Assembly: GCA_037013495.1 (NCBI GenBank)
Contig: CM072811.1
Coordinates: 10,731,190 to 10,795,189 of the forward strand
DNA: 64,000 bases
Origin: Hippophae tibetana
Taxonomy: Eukaryota; Streptophyta; Magnoliopsida; Rosales; Elaeagnaceae
Direction: 5' to 3'
Shown here: positions 27,030-40,527 of the stretch, in pieces
Position numbering within the stretch: position 1 is the first letter of the stretch
How the letters are laid out: every line of letters starts with the position of its first letter
The notes under the pieces: generated by a model
What the model was told of the DNA's origin: nothing
Database searches by the model: none
The model's input: the letters and a program-made list of their open reading frames with translations, nothing else
Translations under genes and position numbers: made by a program

Positions 27030-30000
27030 TGTATTAACATTTTGAGACAAATATAGGGTTACGTGAAAGAAATTCAAAGAGAAAACACAAATTAAAACTC
27101 ACCTTATTATTATATATATGTACAATTTGTACATGGTTCCTTTTCCTTAAAACATATATATCTGGAAAATAAAAAGTAGAGATAAATAAAATAAATAATA
27201 AAAATGAATAGTACAAACTTTATACTATGACCCAATATCCTTGTCAGAATTGGTTTAATATAGAACAAAAATTTAGGAAATACTTTCCGAAGAAGTCATT
27301 TGTATTAAATTCATCCCGAAAAAGTGATTTCAAAATTTATTTGATGAATTTAATTGATATGTAAAAATAATATTTTATTTCGTTATATAATCCTTTAATT
27401 TGATTCCTTTCGTGAGATTAATATTATGCACTATTTTTAGGATTTTTCAACTTTATTCATTTCCTAAACAATTATTTCGTTTATATACAAAAGCTCAATT
27501 CTTTTAGATTTTTGAATTAATATTTGACCCAATAGTATTATTGTATTTGAGTTTATGCTTTGTGAGATTAGAGTCTAAGCGAATTCAAATTCTTAATACT
27601 ATGATTTAATAAATTTAATATTGATAGATTATTTATTAAAATCGGAAAGTAATTTGCAACTAATTATTTTAGTAAATCGTAAATATGTTGAATATTAAAA
27701 TAACTTATTTTATATATTTTTTGTTGTATTCTTAAACGACATTAAAAAGAATGAGATGTTTTAGATTCTTTATATCTTATGTTTGTCATTCATATTTTTC
27801 TTTATTTTAAAACATTGTTTCTTGTTTATTTCTATTAACATTTTGAGACAAATATGGGGTTACGTGAAACAAATTCAAAGAGAAAACACAAATTAAAACT
27901 CACCTTATTATTATATCTATGTACAATTTGTATATGGTTCCTTTTGTTTAAAAAATATATATCTCGAAAATAAAAAGTAGAGATAAATAAAATAAATAAT
28001 AAAAATGAATAGTACAAACTTTATACTATGACCCAATATCCTAGTCAGAATTGGTTTAATACAGAACAAAAATTTAGGAAATACTTTCCGAAGAAGTTAT
28101 TTGCATTAAATTCATCCTTAAAAATTGATTTCAAAATTTAATTGATGTGTAAAAATAATATTTTATTTCTTTATAAAATCCTTTAATTTGATTCCTTTCG
28201 TGAGATTAATATTATGCACTATTTTTAGCCGTCTTAATCTTTATACATATGCCAAACTATTGTTTCATTTATATACAAAAGCTCAATTCTTTTAGATTTT
28301 TGAATTAATATTTGAACCAATAGGATTATTGTTTTTGAGTTTATGCTTTGTGAGATTAGAGTCTAAACGAATTCAAATTCTTAATACTATGATTTAATAA
28401 ATTTAATATTGATAGATTATTTATTAAAATCGGAATGTAATTTGCAACTAATTATTTTAGTAAATACTAAATATGTCGAATAGTAAAATAACTTATTTTA
28501 TATATTTTTTGTTGTATTCATAAACGGCATTAAAAAGAATGAGATGTTTTAGATTTTTCATATCTTATCTTTGTCATTCATATTTTTCTTTATTTTAAAA
28601 CTTTGTTTCTTGTTTATTTGTATTAACATTTTGAGACAAATATAGGGTTACGTGAAAGAAATTCAAAGAGAAAACACAAATTAAAACTCACCTTATTATT
28701 ATATATATGTACAATTTGTACATGGTTCCTTTTCCTTAAAACATATATATCTGGAAAATAAAAAGTAGAGATAAATAAAATAAATAATAAAAATGAATAG
28801 TACAAACTTTATACTATGACCCAATATCCTTGTCAGAATTGGTTTAATATAGAACAAAAATTTAGGAAATACTTTCCGAAGAAGTCATTTGTATTAAATT
28901 CATCCCGAAAAAGTGATTTCAAAATTTATTTGATGAATTTAATTGATATGTAAAAATAATATTTTATTTCGTTATATAATCCTTTAATTTGATTCCTTTC
29001 GTGAGATTAATATTATGCACTATTTTTAAGATTTTTCAACTTTATACATTTCCTAAACAATTATTTCGTTTATATACAAAAGCTCAATTCTTTTAGATTT
29101 TTGAATTAATATTTGACCCAATAGTATTATTGTATTTGAGTTTATGCTTTGTGAGATTAGAGTCTAAGCGAATTCAAATTCTTAATACTATGATTTAATA
29201 AATTTAATATTGATAGATTATTTATTAAAATCGGAAAGTAATTTGCAACTAATTATTTTAGTAAATCGTAAATATGTTGAATATTAAAATAACTTATTTT
29301 ATATATTTTTTGTTGTATTCTTAAACGACATTAAAAAGAATGAGATGTTTTAGATTCTTTATATCTTATGTTTGTCATTCATATTTTTCTTTATTTTAAA
29401 ACATTGTTTCTTGTTTATTTGTGTTAACATTTTGAGACAAATATGGGGTTACGTGAAACAAATTCAAAGAGAAAACACAAATTAAAACTCACCTTATTAT
29501 TATATATATGTACAATTTGTATATGGTTCCTTTTGCTTAAAAAATATATATCTCGAAAATAAAAAGTAGAGATAAATAAAATAAATAATAAAAATGAATA
29601 GTACAAACTTTATACTATGACCCAATATCCTAGTCAGAATTGGTTTAATATAGAACAAAAATTTAGGAAATACTTTCCGAAGAAGTCATTTGCATTAAAT
29701 TCAACCTTAAAAATTGATTTCAAAATTTAATTGATGTGTAAAAATAATATTTTATTTCTTTATAAAATCCTTTAATTTGATTCCTTTCGTGAGATTAATA
29801 TTATGCACTATTTTTAGCCGTTTTAATCTTTATACATATGCCAAACTATTGTTTCATTTATATACAAAAGCTCAATTCTTTTAGATTTTTGAATTAATAT
29901 TTGAACCAATAGGATTATTGTTTTTGAGTTTATGCTTTGTGAGATTAGAGTCTAAACGAATTCAAATTCTTAATACTATGATTTAATAAATTTAATATTG

Positions 30001-30207
30001 ATAGATTATTTATTAAAATCGGAATGTAATTTGCAACTAATTATTTTAGTAAATACTAAATATGTCGAATAGTAAAATAACTTATTTTATATATTTTTTG
30101 TTGTATTCATAAACGGCATTAAAAAGAATGAGATGTTTTAGATTTTTCATATCTTATCTTTGTCATTCATATTTTTCTTTATTTTAAAACTTTGTTTCTT
30201 GTTTATT
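27030..30207 (+). repeat. Four-monomer (3178-bp) superunit, copy 2 (partly altered)
   Basis: Repeats the variant A monomer of copy 1, including TTTATTCATTTCC. Its third monomer (28619) also carries the variant, but with AAGATTTTTCAAC and TATACATTTCC, so it is a recombinant of the ordinary and variant A types. This superunit therefore diverges from copy 1 in its second half. Confidence 0.7.
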
Positions 30208-32205
30208 TGTATTAACATTTTGAGACAAATATAGGGTTACGTGAAAGAAATTCAAAGAGAAAACACAAATTAAAACTCACCTTATTATTATATATATGTA
30301 CAATTTGTACATGGTTCCTTTTCCTTAAAACATATATATCTGGAAAATAAAAAGTAGAGATAAATAAAATAAATAATAAAAATGAATAGTACAAACTTTA
30401 TACTATGACCCAATATCCTTGTCAGAATTGGTTTAATATAGAACAAAAATTTAGGAAATACTTTCCGAAGAAGTCATTTGTATTAAATTCATCCCGAAAA
30501 AGTGATTTCAAAATTTATTTGATGAATTTAATTGATATGTAAAAATAATATTTTATTTCGTTATATAATCCTTTAATTTGATTCCTTTCGTGAGATTAAT
30601 ATTATGCACTATTTTTAAGCTTTTTCAACTTTATACATTTCCCAAACAATTATTTCATTTATATACAAAAGCTCAATTGTTTTAGATTTTTGAATTAATA
30701 TTTGAACCAATAGGATTATTGTTTTTGAGTTTATGCTTTGTGAGATTAGACTCTAAACGAATTCCAATTCTTAATACTATGATTTAATAAATTTAATATT
30801 GATAGATTATTTATTAAAATCGGAATGTAATTTGCAACTAATTATTTTAGTAAATACTAAATATGTTGAATATTAAATTAACTTATTTTATATATTTTTT
30901 GTTGTATTCATAAACGACATTAAAAAAAATGAGATGTTTTAGATTTTTCATATCTTATCTTTGTCATTCATATTTTTCTTTTTTCTAAAACTTTATTTCT
31001 TGTTTATTTGTGTTAACATTTTGAGACAAATATGGGGTTACGTGAAACAAATTCAAAGAGAAAACACAAATTAAAACTCACCTTATTATTATATATATGT
31101 ACAATTTGTATATGGTTCCTTTTGCTTAAAAAATATATATCTCGAAAATAAAAAGTAGAGATAAATAAAATAAATAATAAAAATGAATAGTACAAACTTT
31201 ATACTATGACCCAATATCCTAGTCAGAATTGGTTTAATATAGAACAAAAATTTAGGAAATACTTTCCAAAGAAGTCATTTGCATTAAATTCATCCTTAAA
31301 AATTGATTTCAAAATTTAATTGATGTGTAAAAATAATATTTTATTTCTTTATAAAATCCTTTAATTTGATTCCTTTCGTGAGATTAATATTATGCACTAT
31401 TTTTAGCCGTTTTATTCTTTATACATATGCCAAACTATTGTTTCATTTATATACAAAAGCTCAATTCTTTTAGATTTTTGAATTAATATTTGAACCAATA
31501 GGATTATTGTTTTTGAGTTTATGCTTTGTGAGATTAGAGTCTAAACGAATTCAAATTCTTAATACTATGATTTAATAAATTTAATATTGATAGATTATTT
31601 ATTAAAATCGGAATTTAATTTGCAACTAATTATTTTAGTAAATACTAAATATGTCGAATAGTAAAATAACTTATTTTATATATTTTTTGTTGTATTCATA
31701 AACGGCATTAAAAAGAATGAGATGTTTTAGATTTTTCATATCTTATCTTTGTCATTCATATTTTTCTTTATTTTAAAACTTTGTTTCTTGTTTATTTGTA
31801 TTAACATTTTGAGACAAATATAGGGTTACGTGAAAGAAATTCAAAGAGAAAACACAAATTAAAACTCACCTTATTATTATATATATGTACAATTTGTACA
31901 TGGTTCCTTTTCCTTAAAACATATATATCTGGAAAATAAAAAGTATAGATAAATAAAATAAATAATAAAAATGAATAGTACAAACTTTATACTATGACCC
32001 AATATCCTTGTCAGAATTGGTTTAATATAGAACAAAAATTTAGGAAATACTTTCCGAAGAAGTCATTTGTATTAAATTCATCCCGAAAAAGTGATTTCAA
32101 AATTTATTTGATGAATTTAATTTATATGTAAAAATAATATTTTATTTCGTTATATAATCCTTTAATTTGATTCCTTTCGTGAGATTAATATTATGCACTA
32201 TTTTT

Positions 32206-32266
32206 AGCCGTTTTAATCTTTATACATATGCCAAACTATTGTTTCATTTATATACAAAAGCTCAAT
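32206..32266 (+). other. B-type patch inside a type A monomer (putative conversion tract)
   Basis: The monomer at 31797 has type A markers upstream (CCCGAAAAAGTG, CGTTATATAATCC) and downstream (AGACTCTAAACGAATTCC). Between them it reads B-type TTTTAGCCGTTTTAATC, CATATGCCAAACTATTG and CTCAATTCTTTT. The monomer keeps the A length of 801 bp, as expected from non-reciprocal transfer rather than crossover. The patch is at least about 60 bp; its outer limits lie between about 32160 and 32337. Confidence 0.75.
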
Positions 32267-35200
32267 TCTTTTAGATTTTTGAATAAATATTTGAACCAAT
32301 AGGATTATTGTTTTTGAGTTTATGCTTTGTGAGATTAGACTCTAAACGAATTCCAATTCTTAATACTATGATTTAATAAATTTAATATTGATAGATTATT
32401 TATTAAAATCGGAATGTAATTTGCAACTAATTATTTTAGTAAATACTAAATATGTTGAATATTAAATTAACTTATTTTATATATTTTTTGTTGTATTCAT
32501 AAACGACATTAAAAAGAATGAGATGTTTTAGATTTTTTATATCTTATCTTTGTCATTCATATTTTTCTTTTTTCTAAAACTTTATTTCTTGTTTATTTGT
32601 GTTAACATTTTGAGACAAATATGGGGTTACGTGAAACAAATTCAAAGAGAAAACACAAATTAAACTCACCTTATTATTATATATATGTACAATTTGTATA
32701 TGGTTCCTTTTGCTTAAAAAATATATATCTCGAAAATAAAAAGTAGAGATAAATAAAATAAATAATAAAAATGAATAGTACAAACTTTATACTATGACCC
32801 AATATCCTAGTCAGAATTGGTTTAATATAGAACAAAAATTTAGGAAATACTTTCTGAAGAAGTCATTTGCATTAAATTCATCCTTAAAAATTGATTTCAA
32901 AATTTAATTGATGTGTAAAAATAATATTTTATTTCTTTATAAAATCCTTTAATTTGATTCCTTTCGTGAGATTAATATTATGCACTATTTTTAGCCGTTT
33001 TAATCTTTATACATATGCCAAACTATTGTTTCATTTATATACAAAAGCTCAATTCTTTTAGATTTTTGAATTAATATTTGAACCAATAGGATTATTGTTT
33101 TTGAGTTTATGTTTTGTGAGATTAGAGTCTAAACGAATTCAAATTCTTAATACTATGATTTAATAAATTTAATATTGATAGATTATTTATTAAAATCGGA
33201 ATGTAATTTGCAACTAATTATTTTAGTAAATACTAAATATGTCGAATAGTAAAATAACTTATTTTATATATTTTTTGTTGTATTCATAAACGGCATTAAA
33301 AAGAATGAGATGTTTTAGATTTTTCATATCTTATCTTTGTCATTCATATTTTTCTTTATTTTAAAACTTTGTTTCTTGTTTATTTGTATTAACATTTTGA
33401 GACAAATATAGGGTTACGTGAAAGAAATTCAAAGAGAAAACACAAATTAAAACTCACCTTATTATTATATATATGTACAATTTGTACATGGTTCCTTTTC
33501 CTTAAAACATATATATCTGGAAAATAAAAAGTAGAGATAAATAAAATAAATAATAAAAATGAATAGTACAAACTTTATACCATGACCCAATATCCTTGTC
33601 AGAATTGGTTTAATATAGAACAAAAATTTAGGAAATACTTTCCGAAGAAGTCATTTGTATTAAATTCATCCCGAAAAAGTGATTTCAAAATTTATTTGAT
33701 GAATTTAATTGATATGTAAAAATAATATTTTATTTCGTTATATAATCCTTTAATTTGATTCCTTTCGTGAGATTAATATTATGCACTATTTTTAAGCTTT
33801 TTCAACTTTATACATTTCCCAAACAATTATTTCATTTATATACAAAAGCTCAATTGTTTTAGATTTTTGAATTAATATTTTAACCAATAGGATTATTGTT
33901 TTTGAGTTTATGCTTTGTGAGATTAGACTCTAAACGAATTCCAATTCTTAATACTATGATTTAATAAATTTAATATTGATAGATTATTTATTAAAATCGG
34001 AATGTAATTTGCAACTAATTATTTTAGTAAATACTAAATATGTTGAATATTAAATTAACTTATTTTATATATTTTTTGTTGTATTCATAAACGACATTAA
34101 AAAGAATGAGATGTTTTAGATTTTTCATATCTTATCTTTGTCATTCATATTTTTCTTTTTTCTAAAACTTTATTTCTTGTTTATTTGTGTTAACATTTTG
34201 AGACAAATATGGGGTTACGTGAAACAAATTCAAAGAGAAAACACAAATTAAAACTCACCTTATTATTATATATATGTACAATTTGTATATGGTTCCTTTT
34301 GCTTAAAAAATATATATCTCGAAAATAAAAAGTAGAGATAAATAAAATAAATAATAAAAATGAATAGTACAAACTTTATACTATGACCCAATATCCTAGT
34401 CAGAATTGGTTTAATATAGAACAAAAATTTAGGAAATACTTTCCGAAGAAGTCATTTGCATTAAATTCATCCTTAAAAATTGATTTCAAAATTTAATTGA
34501 TGTGTAAAAATAATATTTTATTTCTTTATAAAATCCTTTAATTTGATTCCTTTCGTGAGATTAATATTATGCACTATTTTTAGCCGTTTTAATCTTTATA
34601 CATATGCCAAACTATTGTTTCATTTATATACAAAAGCTCAATTCTTTTAGATTTTTGAATTAATATTTGAACCAATAGGATTATTGTTTTTGAGTTTATG
34701 CTTTGTGAGATTAGAGTCTAAACGAATTCAAATTCTTAATACTATGATTTAATAAATTTAATATTGATAGATTATTTATTAAAATCGGAATGTAATTTGC
34801 AACTAATTATTTTAGTAAATACTAAATATGTCGAATAGTAAAATAACTTATTTTATATATTTTTTGTTGTATTCATAAACGGCATTAAAAAGAATGAGAT
34901 GTTTTAGATTTTTCATATCTTATCTTTGTCATTCATATTTTTCTTTATTTTAAAACTTTGTTTCTTGTTTATTTGTATTAACATTTTGAGACAAATATAG
35001 GGTTACGTGAAAGAAATTCAAAGAGAAAACACAAATTAAAACTCACCTTATTATTATATATATGTACAATTTGTACATGGTTCCTTTTCCTTAAAACATA
35101 TATATCTGGAAAATAAAAAGTAGAGATAAATAAAATAAATAATAAAAATGAATAGTACAAACTTTATACTATGACCCAATATCCTTGTCAGAATTGGTTT

Positions 35201-36562
35201 AATATAGAACAAAAATTTAGGAAATACTTTCCGAAGAAGTCATTTGTATTAAATTCATCCCGAAAAAGTGATTTCAAAATTTATTTGATGAATTTAATTG
35301 ATATGTAAAAATAATATTTTATTTCGTTATATAATCCTTTAATTTGATTCCTTTCGTGAGATTAATATTATGCACTATTTTTAAGCTTTTTCAACTTTAT
35401 ACATTTCCCAAACAATTATTTCATTTATATACAAAAGCTCAATTGTTTTAGATTTTTGAATTAATATTTGAACCAATAGGATTATTGTTTTTGAGTTTAT
35501 GCTTTGTGAGATTAGACTCTAAACGAATTCCAATTCTTAATACTATGATTTAATAAATTTAATATTGATAGATTATTTATTAAAATCGGAATGTAATTTG
35601 CAACTAATTATTTTAGTAAATACTAAATATGTTGAATATTAAATTAACTTATTTTATATATTTTTTGTTGTATTCATAAACGACATTAAAAAGAATGAGA
35701 TGTTTTAGATTTTTCATATCTTATCTTTGTCATTCATATTTTTCTTTTTTCTAAAACTTTATTTCTTGTTTATTTGTGTTAACATTTTGAGACAAATATG
35801 GGGTTACGTGAAACAAATTCAAAGAGAAAACACAAATTAAAACTCACCTTATTATTATATATATGTACAATTTGTATATGGTTCCTTTTGCTTAAAAAAT
35901 ATATATCTCGAAAATAAAAAGTAGAGATAAATAAAATAAATAATAAAAATGAATAGTACAAACTTTATACTATGACCCAATATCCTAGTCAGAATTGGTT
36001 TAATATAGAACAAAAATTTAGGAAATACTTTCCGAAGAAGTCATTTGTATTAAATTCATCCTTAAAAATTGATTTCAAAATTTAATTGATGTGTAAAAAT
36101 AATATTTTATTTCTTTATAAAATCCTTTAATTTGATTCCTTTCGTGAGATTAATATTATGCACTATTTTTAGCCGTTTTAATCTTTATACATATGCCAAA
36201 CTATTGTTTCATTTATATACAAAAGCTCAATTCTTTTAGATTTTTGAATTAATATTTGAACCAATAGGATTATTGTTTTTGAGTTTATGCTTTGTGAGAT
36301 TAGAGTCTAAACGAATTCAAATTCTTAATACTATGATTTAATAAATTTAATATTGATAGATTATTTATTAAAATCGGAATGTAATTTGCAACTAATTATT
36401 TTAGTAAATACTAAATATGTCGAATAGTAAAATAACTTATTTTATATATTTTTTGTTGTATTCATAAACGGCATTAAAAAGAATGAGATGTTTTAGATTT
36501 TTCATATCTTATCTTTGTCATTCATATTTTTCTTTATTTTAAAACTTTGTTTCTTGTTTATT

Positions 36563-39500
36563 TGTATTAACATTTTGAGACAAATATAGGGTTACGTGAA
36601 AGAAATTCAAAGAGAAAACACAAATTAAAACTCACCTTATTATTATATATATGTACAATTTGTACATGGTTCCTTTTCCTTAAAACATATATATCTGGAA
36701 CATAAAAAGTAGAGATAAATAAAATAAATAATAAAAATGAATAGTACAAACTTTATACTATGACCCAATATCCTTGTCAGAATTGGTTTAATATAGAGCA
36801 AAAATTTAGGTAATACTTTCCGAAGAAGTCATTTGTATTAAATTCATCCCGAAAAAGTGATTTCAAAATTTATTTGATGAATTTAATTGATATGTAAAAA
36901 CAATATTTTATTTCGTTATATAATCCTTTAATTTGATTCCTTTCGTGAGATTAATATTATGCACTATTTTTAGGATTTTTCAGCTTTATACATTTCCTAA
37001 ACAATTATTTCGTTTATATACAAAAGCTCAATTCTTTTAGATTTTTGAATTAATATTTGACCCAATAGTATTATTGTATTTGAGTTTATGCTTTGTGAGA
37101 TTAGAGTCTAAGCAAATTCAAATTCTTAATACTATGATTTAATAAATTTAATATTGATAGATTATTTATTAAAATCGGAAAGTAATTTGCAACTAATTAT
37201 TTTAGTAAATCGTAAATATGTTGAATATTAAAATAACTTATTTTATATATTTTTTGTTGTATTCTTAAACGACATTAAAAAGAATGAGATGTTTTAGATT
37301 CTTTATATCTTATGTTTGTCATTCATATTTTTCTTTATTTTAAAACTTTGTTTCTTGTTTATTTGTATTAACATTTTGAGACAAATATGGGGTTACGTGA
37401 AACAAATTCAAAGAGAAAACACAAATTAAAACTCACCTTATTATTATATCTATGTACAATTTGTATATGGTTCCTTTTGTTTAAAAAATATATATCTCGA
37501 AAATAAAAAGTAGAGATAAATAAAATAAATAATAAAAATGAATAGTACAAACTTTATACTATGACCCAATATACTAGTCAGAATTGGTTTAATATAGAAC
37601 AAAAATTTAGGAAATACTTTCCGAAGAAGACATTTGCATTAAATTCATCCTTAAAAATTATTTCAAAATTTAATTGATGTGTAAAAATAATATTTTATTT
37701 CTTTATAAAATCCTTTAATTTAATTCCTTTCGTGAGATTAATATTATGCACTATTTTTAGCCATTTTAATCTTTATACATATGCCAAACTATTGTTTCAT
37801 TTATATACAAAAGCTCAATTCTTTGAGATTTTTGAATTAATATTTGAACCAATAGGATTATTGTATTTGAGTTTATTCTTTGTGAGATTAGAGTCTAAGC
37901 GAATTCAAATTCTTAATACTATGATTTAATAAATTTAATATTGATAGATTATTTATTAAAATTGGAAAGTAATTTGCAACTAATTATTTTAGTAAATCCT
38001 AAATATGTCGAATATTAAAATAATTTATTTTATATATTTTTTGTTGTATTCATAAACGGCATTAAAAAGAATGAGATGTTTTAGATTTTTCATATCTTAT
38101 CTTTGTCATTCATATTTTTCTTTATTTTAAAACTTTGTTTCTTGTTTATTTGTATTAACATTTTGAGACAAATATGGGGTTACGTGAAACAAATTCAAAG
38201 AGAAAACACAAATTAAAACTCACCTTATTATTATATATATGTACAATTTGTATATGGTTCCTTTTGCTTAAAAAATATATATCTCGAAAATAAAAAGTAG
38301 AGATAAATAAAATAAATAATAAAAATGAATAGTACAAACTTTATACTATGACCCAATATACTTGTCAGAATTGGTTTAATATAGAACAAAAATTTAGGAA
38401 ATACTTTCCGAAGAAGTCATTTGCATTAAATTCAACCTTAAAAATTGATTTCAAAATTTAATTGATGTGTAAAAATAATATTTTATTTCTTTATAAAATC
38501 CTTTAATTTGATTCCTTTCGTGAGATTAATATTATGCACTATTTTTAGCCGTTTTAATCTTTATACATATGCCAAACTATTGTTTCATTTATATACAAAA
38601 GCTCAATTCTTTTAGATTTTTGAATTAATATTTGAACCAATAGGATTATTGTTTTTGAGTTTATGCTTTGTGAGATTAGAGTCTAAACGAATTCAAATTC
38701 TTAATACTATGATTTAATAAATTTAATATTGATAGATTATTTATTAAAATCGGAATGTAATTTGCAACTAATTATTTTAGTAAATACTAAATATGTCGAA
38801 TAGTAAAATAACTTATTTTATATATTTTTTGTTGTATTCATAAACGGCATTAAAAAGAATGAGATGTTTTAGATTTTTCATATCTTATCTTTGTCATTCA
38901 TATTTTTCTTTATTTTAAAACTTTGTTTCTTGCTTATTTGTATTAACATTTTGAGACAAATATAGGGTTACGTGAAAGAAATTCAAAGAGAAAACACAAA
39001 TTAAAACTCACCTTATTATTATATATATGTACAATTTGTACATGGTTCCTTTTCCTTAAAACATATATATCTGGAAAATAAAAAGTAGAGATAAATAAAA
39101 TAAATAATAAAAATGAATAGTACAAACTTTATACTATGACCCAATATCCTTGTCAGAATTGGTTTAATATAGAACAAAAATTTAGGAAATACTTTCCGAA
39201 GAAGTCATTTGTATTAAATTCATCCCGAAAAAGTGATTTCAAAATTTATTTGATGAATTTAATTGATATGTAAAAATAATATTTTATTTCGTTATATAAT
39301 CCTTTAATTTGATTCCTTTCGTGAGATTAATATTATGCACTATTTTTAAGCTTTTTCAACTTTATACATTTCCCAAACAATTATTTCATTTATATACAAA
39401 AGCTCAATTGTTTTAGATTTTTGAATTAATATTTGAACCAATAGGATTATTGTTTTTGAGTTTATGCTTTGTGGGATTAGACTCTAAACGAATTCCAATT

Positions 39501-40527
39501 CTTAATACTATGATTTAATAAATTTAATATTGATAGATTATTTATTAAAATCGGAATGTAATTTGCAACTAATTATTTTAGTAAATACTAAATATGTTGA
39601 ATATTAAATTAACTTATTTTATATATTTTTTGTTGTATTCATAAACGACATTAAAAAGAATGAGATGTTTTAGATTTTTCATATCTTATCTTTGTCATTC
39701 ATATTTTTCTTTTTTCTAAAACTTTATTTCTTGTTTATTTGTGTTAACATTTTGAGACAAATATGGGGTTACGTGAAACAAATTCAAAGAGAAAACACAA
39801 ATTAAAACTCACCTTATTATTATATATATGTACAATTTGTATATGGTTCCTTTTGCTTAAAAAATATATATCTCGAAAATAAAAAGTAGAGATAAATAAA
39901 ATAAATAATAAAAATGAATAGTACAAACTTTATACTATGACCCAATATCCTAGTCAGAATTGGTTTAATATAGAACAAAAATTTAGGAAATACTTTCCGA
40001 AGAAGTCATTTGCATTAAATTCATCCTTAAAAATTGATTTCAAAATTTAATTGATGTGTAAAAATAATATTTTATTTCTTTATAAAATCCTTTAATTTGA
40101 TTCCTTTCGTGAGATTAATATTATGCACTATTTTTAGCCGTTTTAATCTTTATACATATGCCAAACTATTGTTTCATTTATATACAAAAGCTCAATTCTT
40201 TTAGATTTTTGAATTAATATTTGAACCAATAGGATTATTGTTTTTGAGTTTATGCTTTGTGAGATTAGAGTCTAAACGAATTCAAATTCTTAATACTATG
40301 ATTTAATAAATTTAATATTGATAGATTATTTATTAAAATCGGAATGTAATTTGCAACTAATTATTTTAGTAAATACTAAATATGTCGAATAGTAAAATAA
40401 CTTATTTTATATATTTTTTGTTGTATTCATAAACGGCATTAAAAAGAATGAGATGTTTTAGATTTTTCATATCTTATCTTTGTCATTCATATTTTTCTTT
40501 ATTTTAAAACTTTGTTTCTTGTTTATT
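36563..40527 (+). repeat. Five-monomer higher-order repeat (A-B-B-A-B, 3965 bp), copy 1
   Basis: Monomer lengths are 801, 787, 788, 801 and 788. Private markers: TCTGGAACATAAAAAG, TAGAGCAAAAATTTAGG, AAAAACAATATTTTATTTCG and TTTTTCAGC in monomer 1; AATATACTAGTC, CCTTTAATTTAATTCC and CTTTGAGATTTTTG in monomer 2; AATATACTTGTC and AAATTCAACC in monomer 3. Two consecutive B monomers break the A-B rhythm, so this unit arose by an out-of-register exchange. Confidence 0.9.

Larger units (their letters stand above)
20674..36562 (+). repeat. Main A-B dimer higher-order repeat, 1589 bp, ten copies
   Basis: Strict alternation of an 801-bp A and a 788-bp B monomer. Dimers start at 20674, 22263, 23852, 25441, 27030, 28619, 30208, 31797, 33385 and 34974. 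Nine are exactly 1589 bp and one is 1588 bp, through loss of one A near 32661. A monomers carry TAGGGTTACGTGAAAG and usually an intact dyad; B monomers carry TGGGGTTACGTGAAAC and TCTCGAAAATA. Copies differ at few sites by eye, much less than A differs from B, which is the signature of amplification as a dimer. A four-monomer layer lies inside it at 23852-30207. Confidence 0.95.
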
